Assembly (NCBI RefSeq): GCF_019793435.1
Contig: NZ_JAILYH010000032.1
Location: forward strand, 1 to 38,527
Direction: 5' to 3'
Source: Rhizobium redzepovicii
GTDB lineage: Bacteria > Pseudomonadota > Alphaproteobacteria > Rhizobiales > Rhizobiaceae
DNA: 38,527 nucleotides
This document shows, one piece after another, positions 7,663 through 16,235 of the stretch (position 1 is the first letter of the stretch; every line of letters starts with the position of its first letter). The notes below the pieces were generated by a model. That model searched no databases. It worked only from the letters and a program-made list of their open reading frames with translations, and was not told the origin of the DNA. The position numbers were made by a program, and so were the translations under genes.

Positions 7663-8148
7663 TCGCAGGACCTTGAAGAGACTTGAAATGGCTTCTTGAT
7701 GCCTGATCGATCACAACACCGGCTAGGCGAGGAATTGCGCTCGGGGGGTACCGATGTCATCGAAACCCGAGACTGCGCCGCCCCGCGCCAAGCGCGCCAT
7801 GCCCTCTGTGAGTGTAGGCGGGCTGCATTGGAACTGTGACGCCGGAGTGTTCCCGCTTACTGCGTAAGCAAGCTCTTCCTGTGTGCCAAACGAGACCCTC
7901 AAGATCTCTATCCACCTTGCGCAAGCCGCGGCGCGAACACACCTCCAGCCAGCGCTTTCTTATACATTTTGCGCAAAAGCAGTCCAGACTGCGTCGCGAA
8001 AAGCCGCTTGGCCGACTTTATCGGCGGCCGACAATTGCTCGATGGCCACGGAGCAATAAGATGTTTGTCGACCAAGGCCATGAAGGTCAGCGGTCCTCAA
8101 GCCAAGCCCGTTCATCCATCACCCCCAAAACGGATGGAAGGGATCATA

Positions 8149-8174
8149 CATACGCACCCCATCCCGTGCGTATG
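8149..8174. repeat. Perfect 9-bp inverted repeat with CCCATCCC spacer
   Basis: CATACGCAC (8149-8157) and GTGCGTATG (8166-8174) are perfect reverse complements around an 8-base spacer. The repeat lies in the gene-poor stretch about 610 bases upstream of the AraC gene. It could be an operator or an RNA hairpin; no T-run follows. Confidence 0.55.
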
Positions 8175-8190
8175 CCAGCATGCCTGTCTG

Positions 8191-8235
8191 CCTGCCGAAG
8201 GCTATTAAGCGGTCCACTATAGAACCTTCGGCAGG
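8191..8235. repeat. Perfect 11-bp inverted repeat with 23-base spacer
   Basis: CCTGCCGAAGG (8191-8201) and CCTTCGGCAGG (8225-8235) are perfect reverse complements. It starts 17 bases after the previous inverted repeat. Its length and perfection are unlikely by chance. It may be an operator pair, a hairpin, or the footprint of a lost mobile element. Confidence 0.5.
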
Positions 8236-8782
8236 CGACTGCGCAGATCCCTGAGTGGGATATTCTCCACAGCTTCAGTCATGATGCGTGTCTCGGCAAG
8301 ATCGCCGCGTTGAGCCTTTCGTGGCCTCACGGATACACTCCATAAAATTACCCCGCTGCGTAATCGTTTCACCACCGATAGCCGGCGGCGTGACGGCTTG
8401 CCTATTGTTCCCATGTCTGCCAGTTCCGGCCCTTAAGCTGCAAAAACCAAGTGGATGGGAACTGTCGATAATGCGTTCAACAGGTTGGATTGTTTGACGT
8501 CTGCCACGTCCGAGTTCGGCCGGTATCGGCTTGTGCAAGGCGCTGATCTCGCTGCCGATACCGTGCGGAGATCCACCTGCTCGGCCAAGGCCTGCTGCGC
8601 TCCAACCCCCGATAAGCTAGAATATAGGCAAGCCTCGCCCAATCCGCGGCGATCGATGACGACCGGCATGACGGATAGAGGTACGCACATTCATCCGTCA
8701 GCAGGGATCGCGCGTCGCGCCGGGATCCGCAAACAGGTGGGAAGGGCAGGTCAACGCAGCCACACTGAACAATGGGAGCAGC

Positions 8783-9781
8783 ATGTCCGACAATAGCCCT
8801 GCGCCATTCTCGTTCCGGTTTCGCGGTTCGTCCTTCGACAACATGGTCGAAACGCTCGGCGGGGCCTTCGGCGCCTTCGATGCCGAGCCTGTCGGCCGCG
8901 CCCAGGACTTCCACTGGGGGTTGGATTTCTCCGCAAATGACAGCGCTGTCCTTCTAACCGGCTATCACGCTGCGGAGTTTCAGTTCAACATCGAGCCGAC
9001 AGTCGATACGGCGGAATACCTGTCGATTGTCGTACCGCGCAGCGGCGGCATGGGAGTGGCTTACGGGTCCCGCGTCGCCGAGGCGGGGGAAGGAAAACTG
9101 CTTCTCTATAACAATTTCGAACCAGATAGTGTCCTCATGTACGGCCAGTCGAATGTCATCGACGAATTGCTGATCAACTGGTCGGTGATCCTGCAGACGA
9201 TCGGCCAGACGTTCGAAATGCCGTTCAGCGGCTCTCTCGATCTATTGCCCGAACTGGATCTGTCGACGCCGGTCGGCCGGACGATCGGCAACCTGACGGA
9301 GACGATCGCCATCGGTATGCGCGACAATGGCCCCTTGCTGCAGTCACCGATCGCCATGGCGCATATAACGCAGGCGCTGGCCGATCTTGTCGTGCGCATG
9401 GTGCCGAACCGGCTGTCGCATTTCCTCGACAAGGGGCCTGCGCTCATCGCTCCCCGGCACGTGCGCAAGGCGATCGAATTCATGCAGGCCAATATCGATC
9501 AGCCGATCACCATGCCGAAGGTCGCCGAGGCGGCCGGCGTCTCCAGCCGGGCGCTCGAAACCGGCTTCCGCGCCTTCAGGGGCACCTCTCCCGCCGTCTA
9601 TCTGTTGACGCTTCGCTTGCGCGCGGCGCGGCAGGAGCTGCTCGACCCCGAGAGCAAGGAGAGCATGAAAGGGATCTGTCTCAAATGGGGCTTCTTTCAT
9701 TTCGGCCGGTTTTCCGCAGTCTACAAATCGACCTACGGGGAATACCCTTCCGACACCCGGAAGCGCGTCTGCCGTTTGTAG
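8783..9781 (+). CDS. AraC-family transcriptional regulator
   Basis: A 332-residue regulator. The N-terminal 200 or so residues look like the AraC-binding-like beta domain of XylS/FeaR-type activators. The C-terminal 100 residues form the double helix-turn-helix: first helix pair in the PKVAEAAGVSSRALETGFRAF region, second around CLKWGFFHFGRFSAVYK, with the family's conserved GRFSxxYxxxYGxxPS ending. The ATG follows GGGAGCAGC. It is alone between the gene-poor stretch and the RIME-like repeat, so its targets are unclear; XylS/FeaR relatives often control aromatic or aldehyde catabolism. Family is secure, regulon unknown. Confidence 0.88.
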   Translation: MSDNSPAPFSFRFRGSSFDNMVETLGGAFGAFDAEPVGRAQDFHWGLDFSANDSAVLLTGYHAAEFQFNIEPTVDTAEYLSIVVPRSGGMGVAYGSRVAEAGEGKLLLYNNFEPDSVLMYGQSNVIDELLINWSVILQTIGQTFEMPFSGSLDLLPELDLSTPVGRTIGNLTETIAIGMRDNGPLLQSPIAMAHITQALADLVVRMVPNRLSHFLDKGPALIAPRHVRKAIEFMQANIDQPITMPKVAEAAGVSSRALETGFRAFRGTSPAVYLLTLRLRAARQELLDPESKESMKGICLKWGFFHFGRFSAVYKSTYGEYPSDTRKRVCRL

Positions 9782-9792
9782 CCGCCGGGGTT

Positions 9793-9900
9793 AAAGCATG
9801 TCCCGCAAAAATGTGCTGCGGTTTTGCGATAAAGACATGCGCAAAAACAAAGACCTAAAGCGTGACAAGCGAATCTGAAAGATCGCGACGCGCTTTAGGA
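9793..9900. repeat. RIME-like rhizobial intergenic mosaic element
   Basis: Two adjacent palindromes are visible: GCATGTC (9796-9802) with GACATGC (9834-9840), containing a nested GCAAAA/TTTTGC pair, and CCTAAAGCG (9854-9862) with CGCTTTAGG (9891-9899). The roughly 108-base size, two-palindrome layout and wording match the RIME-type repeats I know from rhizobial intergenic regions. It sits between convergent genes, and its right edge supplies the stop codon of the winged-helix gene. Confidence 0.75.
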
Positions 9901-10179
9901 CGCGGAAGCCGGCGGCAATGTGTAGTGCACTCTCATCGTCCTCGGATCCCGCTTGACGATCTCAAGCACCCCCTCCCTCGCCGCCAGAGCGTTCAGTTCC
10001 CGCAGAACGAGGGAATGGGCAATCCCGAGCTTGCGTGCAAAGGCGCGGCTGTCGCGCGCGATCCCGAGTTCGGCGGCGACGAGGAGGCCCGCCTGTATGG
10101 ATGTCAGGCGGATGTCCCCGGCTTGCGCCGCAGCGACAAGCGCGAAAAATCGATCGGCGTCGGATAGCTCTTTGCTCAC
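9895..10179 (-). CDS. Small winged-helix DNA-binding-like protein
   Basis: A 94-residue protein with a compact helical/winged-helix appearance: helices around LTSIQAGLLVAAELGI, a turn and recognition-like helix at FARKLGIAHSLVLRELNAL, and a wing-like strand pair near the end (DPRTMRVHYTLP). Its ATG overlaps the stop of the molybdoenzyme gene by 4 bases (ATGA), so the two are translationally coupled. It may regulate or assist the oxidoreductase; no catalytic motif is visible. Its TAA stop lies inside the terminal palindrome of the RIME-like repeat, so the last residues may have been set by repeat insertion. The function is unknown. Confidence 0.65.
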   Translation of the reverse strand: MSKELSDADRFFALVAAAQAGDIRLTSIQAGLLVAAELGIARDSRAFARKLGIAHSLVLRELNALAAREGVLEIVKRDPRTMRVHYTLPPASAS

Positions 10180-12473
10180 GCGGTGTTTCGCCCGCGCAAG
10201 GACACCATGATCGATTTCGAGGTGGGCGTATCGCTTTCCTTGCCGGCGCTGCCGAGCGGCACCAGCACGTTCAGCTCGGGATAATAACCGGCGATGCTGC
10301 CCCTCGGAATGTCATAGGGCACTAGGCGAAAATTCCCGGCAATGCGCTCGATGCCGTCATGATGCTCGCCGACCACGTCGATGCGGTCACCAGCCTCGGC
10401 ATTCATCGCCTTCAGGTCGGCCGGATGAATAAAAATGACCTGCCGCTCTCCGTAGACGCCGCGATATCGGTCATCCAGACCATAGATCGTCGTATTGTAT
10501 TGATCATGCGACCGGAATGTCTGCAGGGCGAAACGACGTCCCTCGCCCTTTCGCGCCCGCTGATGGACCGTCTCCTCGGGAAGCGCCTCGGACGAGAACG
10601 ACGCTTTGCCTGCCGATGTGTCCCACTCCCGATGGCTTGCTGCGTTGCGCAGGTGGAAACCGCGGGGCTTGCGCAGGCGCTTATTGTAGTTTTCGAAACC
10701 GGGAATGGTCGCCTCGATGTGATCGCGGATGCGGTCGTGGTCGTCGGCGAGCTCTGCCCAGTCGACCACGGCGGAGCCGACCGTCGCCTGTGCAATGCCG
10801 GCGATGATGGCCACTTCCGAGAGGAGATGCGGCGAGGCCGGGCGATTGATACCGGCAGAACCATGCACCATGCTCATCGAATCCTCGACGCTCACGAGTT
10901 GGGAGTTGCCCGCCGCGTTCAGATCCATCTCGGTGCGCCCGAGGCACGGCAGGATGAAGGCCGTCTCGCCGGGCATGAGATGCGAATGATTGGGTTTGGT
11001 TGCGATGTGCACCGTCAGCTTCAGCCGCCGCAGCGCCCTTTCAACGAGTGCACTGTCAGGCGTGGCGCGGGCGAAATTGCCGCCAAGTCCGATGAAGGCT
11101 TCGGCAGAGCCGTCGAGCATCGCGCCGATCGCCGCAAGGACATTGTGGCCATGTTCGCGAGGAACGGTGAAGCGGAAGTGTTTTTCCAGCGCATCGAGGA
11201 AATCCTCCGGTGGCTTTTCGTTGATACCCACGGTGCGGTCACCCTGCACGTTGGAATGGCCGCGAACCGGGCAAAGGCCGGCACCCGGCCGGCCGATATT
11301 GCCGCGCAGGAACATGAAATTGGCGATCTCGCGGATCGTCGCAACGGAATGCAGATGCTGCGTCACGCCCATCGCCCAGGTGCAGATGACCCGCTCGGCG
11401 TTGATATAGACATCGGCCGCCCGCTCGATCTCCTCCCGGCTCAGTCCCGACTGGTCCTCGATCTCAGCCCAGCTCGTCGCCTCGACCGCTGTCTGATACG
11501 CCTGAAAATCCGCGCAGTGTTCCGTGAGAAATGCGTGATCGAGAACGGCGGGTTGGCCAGCGGCGGCCGCTCTGTCTTCCCTAGCCAGCACGGCCTTGGC
11601 CATTCCGCGCACCGCGGCCATGTCGCCGCCGAGCTGCGGCTGCAGATAAAGGCTGGCGATATCGGTCGAACCGCCGCGCAGCATCTCGATCTTGTCCTGC
11701 GGATCGGAGAAGCGCTCCAGGCCGCGCTCACGGATCGGGTTGAAGACGACGACGCGCGCACCGCGGATCGCCGCACGACGCAAGTCTCCGAGCATCCTCG
11801 GATGGTTGGTGCCAGGGTTCTGCCCGATCACGAAGATCGCGTCGGCCTCTTCGAAATCCTCCAGAAGCACCGTGCCCTTGCCGACGCCGACGGCCTGGCG
11901 CATGGCGATGCCGCTTGCTTCGTGGCACATGTTGGAGCAATCGGGAAAATTGTTGGTGCCGTAGACGCGCACGAACAGCTGATACAGGAAGGCGGCTTCG
12001 TTGCTCGCCCGACCCGAAGTGTAAAATTCCGCCCGGTTGGGGGTATCGAGACCCTTCAGGATGCCGCCGATCTCGGTAAAGGCATCGTGCCACGAAACCG
12101 ACAGATAACGATCGCTCGCCGCATCGTAGCGCATCGGATGCGTCAGGCGGCCGTTGAGTTCAAGTTCATAATCCGTCAGCCGACGAAGCTCAGACACCGT
12201 ATTCTTGGCGAAGAAGGCGGGCGTTGCCCTCTTCTCCGTCGCCTCCCAGGCCACCGCCTTCACGCCGTTTTCGCAGAACTCGAACGACGATCCGTGTTCC
12301 GGATCGCCCCAGGCGCAGCCCGGGCAATCGAAACCATCAGGCTGGTTCGCCTTCAGCATGGTGCGCGCACCCGAGATGGGCATGCCGCTTTGCAGCAATT
12401 GCTTGCCGCAGCTCTTCAAAGCGCCCCAGCCGCCGGCGGCCGCCGATTTCTTACCAATGAATTTTGAGTCCAT
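10176..12473 (-). CDS. FdhF/YdeP-family molybdopterin oxidoreductase
   Basis: A 765-residue protein of the formate-dehydrogenase-alpha-like group typified by E. coli YdeP (similar length). It should bind bis-MGD molybdenum cofactor and act in the cytoplasm; no Tat signal is seen. The N-terminus has FDCPGCAWGDPEHG with Cys50, Cys53 and Cys67 rather than the four-cysteine cluster of true formate dehydrogenases. The cofactor-domain motifs GQNPGTNHPRML, GRPGAGLCPVRGHSNVQGDR and LGGNFARATPD are clear. The C-terminal beta-barrel cofactor domain includes NTTIYGLDDRYRG and IHPADLKAMNAEAGD. Substrate is not established for this family; YdeP relates to acid resistance. An OxyR/LysR-type site lies 54 bases upstream. 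Confidence 0.88.
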   Translation of the reverse strand: MDSKFIGKKSAAAGGWGALKSCGKQLLQSGMPISGARTMLKANQPDGFDCPGCAWGDPEHGSSFEFCENGVKAVAWEATEKRATPAFFAKNTVSELRRLTDYELELNGRLTHPMRYDAASDRYLSVSWHDAFTEIGGILKGLDTPNRAEFYTSGRASNEAAFLYQLFVRVYGTNNFPDCSNMCHEASGIAMRQAVGVGKGTVLLEDFEEADAIFVIGQNPGTNHPRMLGDLRRAAIRGARVVVFNPIRERGLERFSDPQDKIEMLRGGSTDIASLYLQPQLGGDMAAVRGMAKAVLAREDRAAAAGQPAVLDHAFLTEHCADFQAYQTAVEATSWAEIEDQSGLSREEIERAADVYINAERVICTWAMGVTQHLHSVATIREIANFMFLRGNIGRPGAGLCPVRGHSNVQGDRTVGINEKPPEDFLDALEKHFRFTVPREHGHNVLAAIGAMLDGSAEAFIGLGGNFARATPDSALVERALRRLKLTVHIATKPNHSHLMPGETAFILPCLGRTEMDLNAAGNSQLVSVEDSMSMVHGSAGINRPASPHLLSEVAIIAGIAQATVGSAVVDWAELADDHDRIRDHIEATIPGFENYNKRLRKPRGFHLRNAASHREWDTSAGKASFSSEALPEETVHQRARKGEGRRFALQTFRSHDQYNTTIYGLDDRYRGVYGERQVIFIHPADLKAMNAEAGDRIDVVGEHHDGIERIAGNFRLVPYDIPRGSIAGYYPELNVLVPLGSAGKESDTPTSKSIMVSLRGRNTA

Positions 12474-12526
12474 GCGCCCTTATTGTCGAAGCGCGAAAAA
12501 CATCAAGGCGCCAGGCGCGATGGTTT

Positions 12527-12543
12527 GATAGAAAAAACCTATC
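12527..12543. promoter_or_regulatory. ATAG-N7-CTAT palindrome upstream of the molybdoenzyme gene
   Basis: GATAG (12527-12531) and CTATC (12539-12543) flank an A-rich 7-base spacer. ATAG-N7-CTAT is the half-site arrangement of OxyR and is close to LysR-type T-N11-A boxes. It is placed about 54 bases before the molybdoenzyme start, in the only gap between it and the 3' end of the diguanylate cyclase gene. No regulator gene is adjacent, so the protein that binds is unknown. Confidence 0.5.
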
Positions 12544-12559
12544 GAGGAAAGATCTCGAT

Positions 12560-14563
12560 TTAACCGGCTTCCTTCATCGCATGCCGTTCGCCGTTGGGCG
12601 AATGGGCCAGAATGCGATTGCGACCTTGTGTCTTGGCGTCATAGAGCGCTGCGTCGGCCTCGGTCAGCAGGCGGTTCGGGTTGGTCCGCAGAACGGCTCC
12701 GGTCGCACAGGAGATGCCGATGCTTGCCGTCACCCGGGCGAATTCGCTGCCGGAATGGGCGATATTCTCCTGGGCCAGGCGCCGCGCGAATTGCTCGGCG
12801 ACGATCATTGCGCCTTTGGCGCTGGTGTCGGGCAGGAACACTACGAACTCCTCGCCGCCGTAACGGGCGACAATGTCTGCCGGCCGACTGACGGATTGGC
12901 GCAGACACTTGCTGACGACCCGCAAGCATTGGTCTCCGGCAGGATGACCATAGGTGTCATTATAGGCCTTGAAGCGGTCGATATCGACCATCAGCAGGCT
13001 GAACGGCGTGTTTCTCCTGGCGCTACCCGCAGTCTCGCGAGCGAAAGCTTCGTCGAAGGCGCGGCGGTTGACCATGCCAGTGAGGCCGTCGGTTTCAGCA
13101 AGGCTCTTCAGTTGCTCCGCCGACAGCCTGAGTGCGATTTCCGCCTGTTTCGTCGCCGTAATGTCGGAGACGACCGCCATCGCCGTGCCGTCTTCCGCAA
13201 GCCTTGTCCGGATGCTGCGCCAGTCGCCGTTATGAAGCTGAACTTCTTCATCCTTGTTGCTGTGCAGCGAGGCGGTGGCAGTCTTGATCCACCCGTCCAC
13301 ATCATCGGGAATACCAGGCCGCTCGCCGGTTTCGACGACGCGACGCAGGATGTCACTGATATGAGCGCCGACCACGCGGGCCTCTCCGGAGAGCGGGAAC
13401 GCATTGCGATACTGATCGTTGCAAAAGAGGATAAAGCCCTTGCTGTCATACATGGCGATGCCATCGGACATACCGGCCATCGCATGCGAGAGCAGGTTCT
13501 TGCTTTCGCGCAATTCCCGCTCCAGGGCGGTGCGCTCGGTAACATCGCGCGTGACGCCCGCAAGGCCGATCACCCGCCCCTGCTTGTCCCGCAGCGGCAC
13601 TTTGGAGGCGAGCAGGAATCTGCCTTCGATATGCTCGGTGGAATCGATCAGCGGCACCCCGGTGTCTATGACCTGCTGCTCGAGATAATATAATTCCTCG
13701 GCGAGCGGCCGCGACATCAGATTGAAATCCGACAATCCGATCATCTCCGCCGTGGTCCGGAAGCGGAAGAGGCGGGTCATGTTTTCATTGACGGTGATGA
13801 ACCTGCTGTTTCGATCCTTCACATAGAGATAATCGGGCGACTGCGAAAATGCGGTCACCAATATGCTTCGCTCCAGCTCCCATTGCTGTGTCTTCAGCAG
13901 AACGAAACCACCCAGAACAGTCGCGAGACAATTCAATGCCGTCAGGGGGAAACCGACGCCGGCGAGCACATGGGCATTCACCAAGGTGGGAAGCAGGGCC
14001 ATCGACAGGACCAATGCAACGCCAAGGGCAAGGCTTAGCAGCGCAACGTCCTTAAGCTCCGGCGATCTCTTGCGGGTCCAGAAATGACCGGCCAAGCCAA
14101 TGCCGGTGGCGACGGCCATGGTGATGATCCCGTCGACCATCGCTGTGCCGCCGACGACAAAACGAAAGGCCATCGCCAACGCCGCGGCAAAGGCCGCCGC
14201 GATCGGCCCCCCGAACATGCCGGCCAATGCAAGCGGCGAAAAACGCAGGTCGATATAGATGCCGGGGTGGAATTCAACGGCCAGCAATATGGATCCGATG
14301 GAGGCGCCGCCGGCTATGATCCCGAAGGCGACTTTTTCCTGCCTGAAGGACCGGCGCTGACACTCAATCGAAAAAAGCGCCCAGAGTGAAATTGCCAGGC
14401 ACACGAAGGAAAGGTTGCCACCGAATTGCGTCCAATTGCCATTCACCGCGCTGTATCCACCTTCCACGACATGTAACCAACTCATCATAGGCGAAACTGG
14501 TTTGAGCTTGGTTAAACCGATCTTATGGAGCGGCATGGAGTATCGACCAGGCAAGGCTGGCAC
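12560..14563 (-). CDS. Membrane PAS-PAS-GGDEF diguanylate cyclase
   Basis: A 667-residue protein predicted to make cyclic di-GMP from two GTP. The N-terminus (about 48-225) has six or so hydrophobic segments of the 5TM-LYT (LytS-like) sensor type. Two PAS domains follow (about 235-345 and 355-475), then GGDEF (about 490-655). The active motif is intact as GGEEF at 569-573, and an RxxD inhibitory site (RPAD, 560-563) sits exactly five residues before it, so product feedback is expected. Later ATGs at 14536 and 14485 are possible starts; the second begins MSWLHVVEGG just before the membrane region. It has its own leader and is not obviously operonic with its neighbours. Confidence 0.9.
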   Translation of the reverse strand: MPALPGRYSMPLHKIGLTKLKPVSPMMSWLHVVEGGYSAVNGNWTQFGGNLSFVCLAISLWALFSIECQRRSFRQEKVAFGIIAGGASIGSILLAVEFHPGIYIDLRFSPLALAGMFGGPIAAAFAAALAMAFRFVVGGTAMVDGIITMAVATGIGLAGHFWTRKRSPELKDVALLSLALGVALVLSMALLPTLVNAHVLAGVGFPLTALNCLATVLGGFVLLKTQQWELERSILVTAFSQSPDYLYVKDRNSRFITVNENMTRLFRFRTTAEMIGLSDFNLMSRPLAEELYYLEQQVIDTGVPLIDSTEHIEGRFLLASKVPLRDKQGRVIGLAGVTRDVTERTALERELRESKNLLSHAMAGMSDGIAMYDSKGFILFCNDQYRNAFPLSGEARVVGAHISDILRRVVETGERPGIPDDVDGWIKTATASLHSNKDEEVQLHNGDWRSIRTRLAEDGTAMAVVSDITATKQAEIALRLSAEQLKSLAETDGLTGMVNRRAFDEAFARETAGSARRNTPFSLLMVDIDRFKAYNDTYGHPAGDQCLRVVSKCLRQSVSRPADIVARYGGEEFVVFLPDTSAKGAMIVAEQFARRLAQENIAHSGSEFARVTASIGISCATGAVLRTNPNRLLTEADAALYDAKTQGRNRILAHSPNGERHAMKEAG

Positions 14564-14741
14564 GCCTGTTATAAGGCATATTTAACAAATGCCGTTCGCT
14601 TCGGCTGGACATGCCTGGTGATGGCACAATACTGCGTAATTCGGATAAGCCTGCGCAATCGGACTATTATTACGCGATCAAAAGGCGCGCATGTTCCTAG
14701 AGTTGCAGTGGAAATTCCCGGCCGTCTGCGTCCGGACGAGG

Positions 14742-14766
14742 AAGCCCGGCGTAGGCCGCCGGGCTT
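14742..14766 (-). terminator. Hairpin terminator after the ferulate operon
   Basis: A perfect 9-bp stem, AAGCCCGGC and GCCGGGCTT, with a 7-base loop begins 8 bases after the stop of the aldehyde dehydrogenase gene when read leftward. The T-run is short (TTCCTC), so termination may be partial. It sits at the expected end of the four-gene ferulate operon. Confidence 0.6.
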
Positions 14767-14774
14767 GTCCTCCG

Positions 14775-16214
14775 TTACTTGCAGATCGCCCCGGCCAGAA
14801 AGCCGCGCATCGCCTCGCCAAAGGGCGGCCGCATCATATATTCCGCTTCCACCATTTTGCTCTGGTGATAGACGGCGCGTGGATGCGAGAAGGCGAGGAA
14901 GCCGAATTTGCCGTGATAGGCGCCCATGCCGGAATGGCCGACACCGCCGAAGGGCAGGCCTTCGGCCGTGACGTGGCTCATGCAGTCGTTGACCGTCACG
15001 CCGCCGGACGTCGTATTGTCGAGAACGCGGGCCTCCTCTTCACCATCCTGGCTGAAATAATAGAGAGCGAGCGGGCGCGGCCGGACGTTGATCCGATCGA
15101 TGACGTCGGCGATATCGCGATAGGGAAGAACCGGCAGCACCGGTCCGAAGATTTCCTCTTGCAGCACGCGCATATCCTCGCTCGGATCCAGAATGAGTGT
15201 CGGCGGTATGCGGTGTGCCGGTTGCTGCGAGAAATTCTCCGCCGCCGGGTTGATCTCGACGATACGGGCGCCCTTGGCTCTGGCGTCGTCGACCAGGCCC
15301 TGGACGCGGGCGTGATGGCGGGCATTGACCATAGAAGTGTAATCCGGATTTTCCTTCAGCGTCGAATACATTGCGGCGACCGCCGCCATCGCGTGCTCGG
15401 CAAAGGCTTCGACGCTTTCCTCCGGCACATAGACATGGTCCGGCGCCAGGCAGATCTGGCCGGCATTCAGCGTCTTGACGGTCATGACGCGGCGGGCCGC
15501 ATCCGCCAGATCGGCCGAGCGCCCAACGACCACCGGCGATTTGCCGCCGAGTTCAAGTGTGAGCGGCGTCAGGTTTTCCGCCGCCGCACGCATGACGTGA
15601 TGGGCGATTGCGGTGCCGCCGGTGAAGATCAGATGGTCGAAGGCAAGTGATGTAAAGGCGGTACCGGTCGCCGGTCCGCCCTGAACGACGGCGATTTCCG
15701 AGTCGTCGAAAGCGCGGGCGACGAGTTCCGCCATCAGCGCTGACGAAGCCGGCGTCACCTCCGACGGTTTGATCATGGCGCGATTGCCGGCGGCGAGAAT
15801 GCCGGCAAGCGGCGCGAGGGCGAGCTGATAGGGAAAATTCCAGGGGCTGAGGATCCCGACCACGCCCTTCGGCTGATAGACCACTTTGGCGACGGCATCC
15901 GGGAACAATGCCTCGTGCTCTTCCGGCTTCAGCCATTCTGCCAGATGTGCCTTGGCATATTTGAGCGAACCGACGCAGGTAAAAACGTCGAGCAGCAGGC
16001 TTGCCTCGACACTGCGGCTGCCGAAATCATCCGAGAGAGCCGCGGCAATCGCGTCCTTGTTGTCGACAAGAAGGGCGACGACGCGGTCGATGCGATCGAT
16101 GCGGGTGTCGATATCAGGCGGCCCTTCTTTCAGGAAGGATGCCCTTTGCCGGGCAAGCAGCGCCTTCATGGCGTCGGGACTGGTATCGGTAGCGATTGGG
16201 GCGACGGTGTTCAT
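14775..16214 (-). CDS. calB: Coniferyl-aldehyde-type dehydrogenase
   Basis: A 479-residue NAD(P)-dependent aldehyde dehydrogenase. Catalytic Cys255 lies in NAGQICLAPD and the general base Glu221 in LTLELGGKSP; the Rossmann region has SPWNFPYQLALAP. The lack of long extensions and the wording place it in the coniferyl aldehyde dehydrogenase (CalB) branch, whose Pseudomonas member oxidises coniferaldehyde to ferulate. It is the last gene of a leftward operon with feruloyl-CoA synthetase, feruloyl-CoA hydratase/lyase and an alcohol dehydrogenase, which supports that role. Oxidation of vanillin made by the lyase is an alternative. The start at 16214 is preceded by GGGAGGAAAGA in the leftward direction. 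Confidence 0.82.
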   Translation of the reverse strand: MNTVAPIATDTSPDAMKALLARQRASFLKEGPPDIDTRIDRIDRVVALLVDNKDAIAAALSDDFGSRSVEASLLLDVFTCVGSLKYAKAHLAEWLKPEEHEALFPDAVAKVVYQPKGVVGILSPWNFPYQLALAPLAGILAAGNRAMIKPSEVTPASSALMAELVARAFDDSEIAVVQGGPATGTAFTSLAFDHLIFTGGTAIAHHVMRAAAENLTPLTLELGGKSPVVVGRSADLADAARRVMTVKTLNAGQICLAPDHVYVPEESVEAFAEHAMAAVAAMYSTLKENPDYTSMVNARHHARVQGLVDDARAKGARIVEINPAAENFSQQPAHRIPPTLILDPSEDMRVLQEEIFGPVLPVLPYRDIADVIDRINVRPRPLALYYFSQDGEEEARVLDNTTSGGVTVNDCMSHVTAEGLPFGGVGHSGMGAYHGKFGFLAFSHPRAVYHQSKMVEAEYMMRPPFGEAMRGFLAGAICK

Positions 16215-16235
16215 TCTTTCCTCCCTTGAACGATG

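Larger units (their letters stand above)
7663..8782. other. Gene-poor stretch of about 1.1 kb
   Basis: No reading frame here has convincing protein character: the longest ones are arginine-, serine- and proline-rich, lack ribosome sites and resemble no family I know. The stretch holds two perfect inverted repeats (8149-8174 and 8191-8235) and ends with the AraC gene's leader. It is most likely a mix of regulatory DNA and decayed sequence. A small RNA cannot be excluded. Confidence 0.5.

Noticed and set aside
7836..8222. A 128-codon frame in the gene-poor stretch
   Set aside because: Low-complexity, arginine/serine-rich translation, no ribosome site and no recognisable domain; runs straight through both inverted repeats.
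8191..8235. Inverted repeat considered as an intrinsic terminator
   Set aside because: The loop is 23 bases, no T-run follows on either strand, and no gene ends nearby.
8217..8414. A 65-codon leftward frame ending IPLRDLRSRLPKVL
   Set aside because: The end looks slightly protein-like but there is no ribosome site or recognisable family and the rest is arginine-rich; not enough to call a gene.
10359..12467. Open frame of about 700 codons on the + strand opposite the molybdoenzyme gene
   Set aside because: It is antisense to a gene with clear family motifs, lacks a ribosome site and family resemblance, and arises from the GC-rich third positions of the real gene.
12464..13693. Open frame of about 400 codons opposite the diguanylate cyclase
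   Set aside because: Antisense to intact PAS and GGDEF motifs, with no domain of its own.
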